Shown: one piece after another, positions 63,738 to 64,000 of the stretch
Numbering within the stretch: position 1 is the first letter of the stretch
Layout: the number at the start of each line of letters is the position of its first letter
The notes under the pieces: model-generated
Database searches by the model: none
What the model saw: the letters and a program-made list of their open reading frames with translations, nothing else
What the model was told of the DNA's origin: nothing
NCBI GenBank assembly: GCA_911728435.2
Contig: OU452204.1
Span: 19,096,001 to 19,160,000 of the forward strand
Direction: 5' to 3'
DNA length: 64,000 nt
From: Apoderus coryli
Taxonomy: Eukaryota; Arthropoda; Insecta; Coleoptera; Attelabidae
Made by a program: the position numbers and the translations under genes

Positions 63738-64000
63738 CTTAGGTGGTATATAATAATAATAATAAAGGACTTTATTAAGGGCGAGTTTCAGTTCAGTGTC
63801 AGATGCCACTGTCTGTTCAGCCAACCCAATAAGCACATGTAATGATTTAAATAATTTTTTTATTCAAGAAAAATATAGCCATAGTTTGGCGCTTACCTGA
63901 CTGAATGCAGAGTAGTAGGTTTTGCAAAAACATTCTTTCGTCGTTACTCACAATTATTTATTATTATTTGCCAATTTATTTTTCTCTCAGTTACAAAATT
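63738..64000. other. LINE-like tail and AT-rich sequence at window end
   Basis: (TAA)n at about 63750-63766 adjoins AAGGACTTTATTAAGGGCGAG, possibly the 3' end of a minus-strand LINE continuing beyond the window. Not certain. Confidence 0.35.

Noticed and set aside
1..64000. LTR retrotransposon, endogenous virus or CRISPR array
   Set aside because: I saw no paired LTRs, gag/protease/integrase motifs, envelope-like genes or regularly spaced repeats.
1..64000. Host protein-coding gene
   Set aside because: Every confident coding stretch belongs to a mobile-element protein; the microexon-like unit near 19.03 kb lacks neighbouring exons in the window.

Overview
This is AT-rich animal DNA, almost certainly from an insect. 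The mix of Jockey-, CR1- and RTE-type LINEs, mariner/Tc1 and hAT transposons and Penelope-type sequence fits a large beetle or bug genome, but I cannot name the species. I found no host protein-coding gene I can defend. Everything I recognise belongs to mobile elements, their relics, tRNA-like genes or dispersed repeats. No LTR retrotransposon, CRISPR array or rRNA gene is visible.

1-25 kb. An RTE-type LINE enters from the left edge. A tRNA-Ala-like gene follows at 2.38 kb; a damaged relative with shared flanks lies at 22.6 kb, so they look like a SINE family. A second RTE copy (4.7-5.9 kb, minus strand) sits with an 8-bp target duplication inside an older fold-back repeat. Jockey-type fragments lie at 2.6, 7.6, 9.0, 19.9 and 22.7 kb and a CR1-type fragment at 13.5 kb. 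Two almost identical 2087-bp transposons (10057-12143 and 15825-17911) each have long inverted repeats, a TA duplication and an intact 370-codon transposase with DD41D spacing. They are the youngest elements here; the first has split the tail of a LINE. A deleted hAT element (17956-18914) follows with its 8-bp duplication.

25-45 kb. A 1.6-kb TA-flanked element (25476-27076) carries no transposase but holds a smaller fold-back. A complete 406-bp fold-back with a 12-bp duplication lies at 27.3 kb. Next come a nearly full Jockey-type unit (30.6-32.4 kb) and a minus-strand RTE element with a 9-bp duplication (32.7-34.1 kb). A 2.2-kb fold-back at 35.2-37.4 kb has a poly(A)-tailed retroposon in one arm. 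A dispersed repeat at 38.2 kb recurs at 44.3 kb, where a short inverted-repeat element has interrupted it. At 41.2-43.0 kb a LINE sits inside a mariner-like transposase gene.

45-64 kb. A Crypton-like tyrosine recombinase (45594-47594, minus strand) is split by a mariner (46262-47102) that lacks its own catalytic core. An RNase H-bearing LINE lies at 48.8-50.2 kb and transposase relics at 50.5, 51.6, 53.6 and 58.9 kb. A tRNA-like gene with an intact Pol III promoter sits inside a 48-bp inverted repeat near 60.0 kb. A 2.1-kb mariner-type shell (60382-62514) holds a transposase relic, a hAT MITE and the 3' end of a Penelope-type element.

Hammerhead-ribozyme-like cores (CTGATGA or CTGAAGA, short stem, GAAAC) recur at about ten places, mostly in fold-back repeats, and one lies just downstream of the Penelope-type coding end. 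The insertions can be ordered in time by nesting, and several have an empty site preserved elsewhere in the window.
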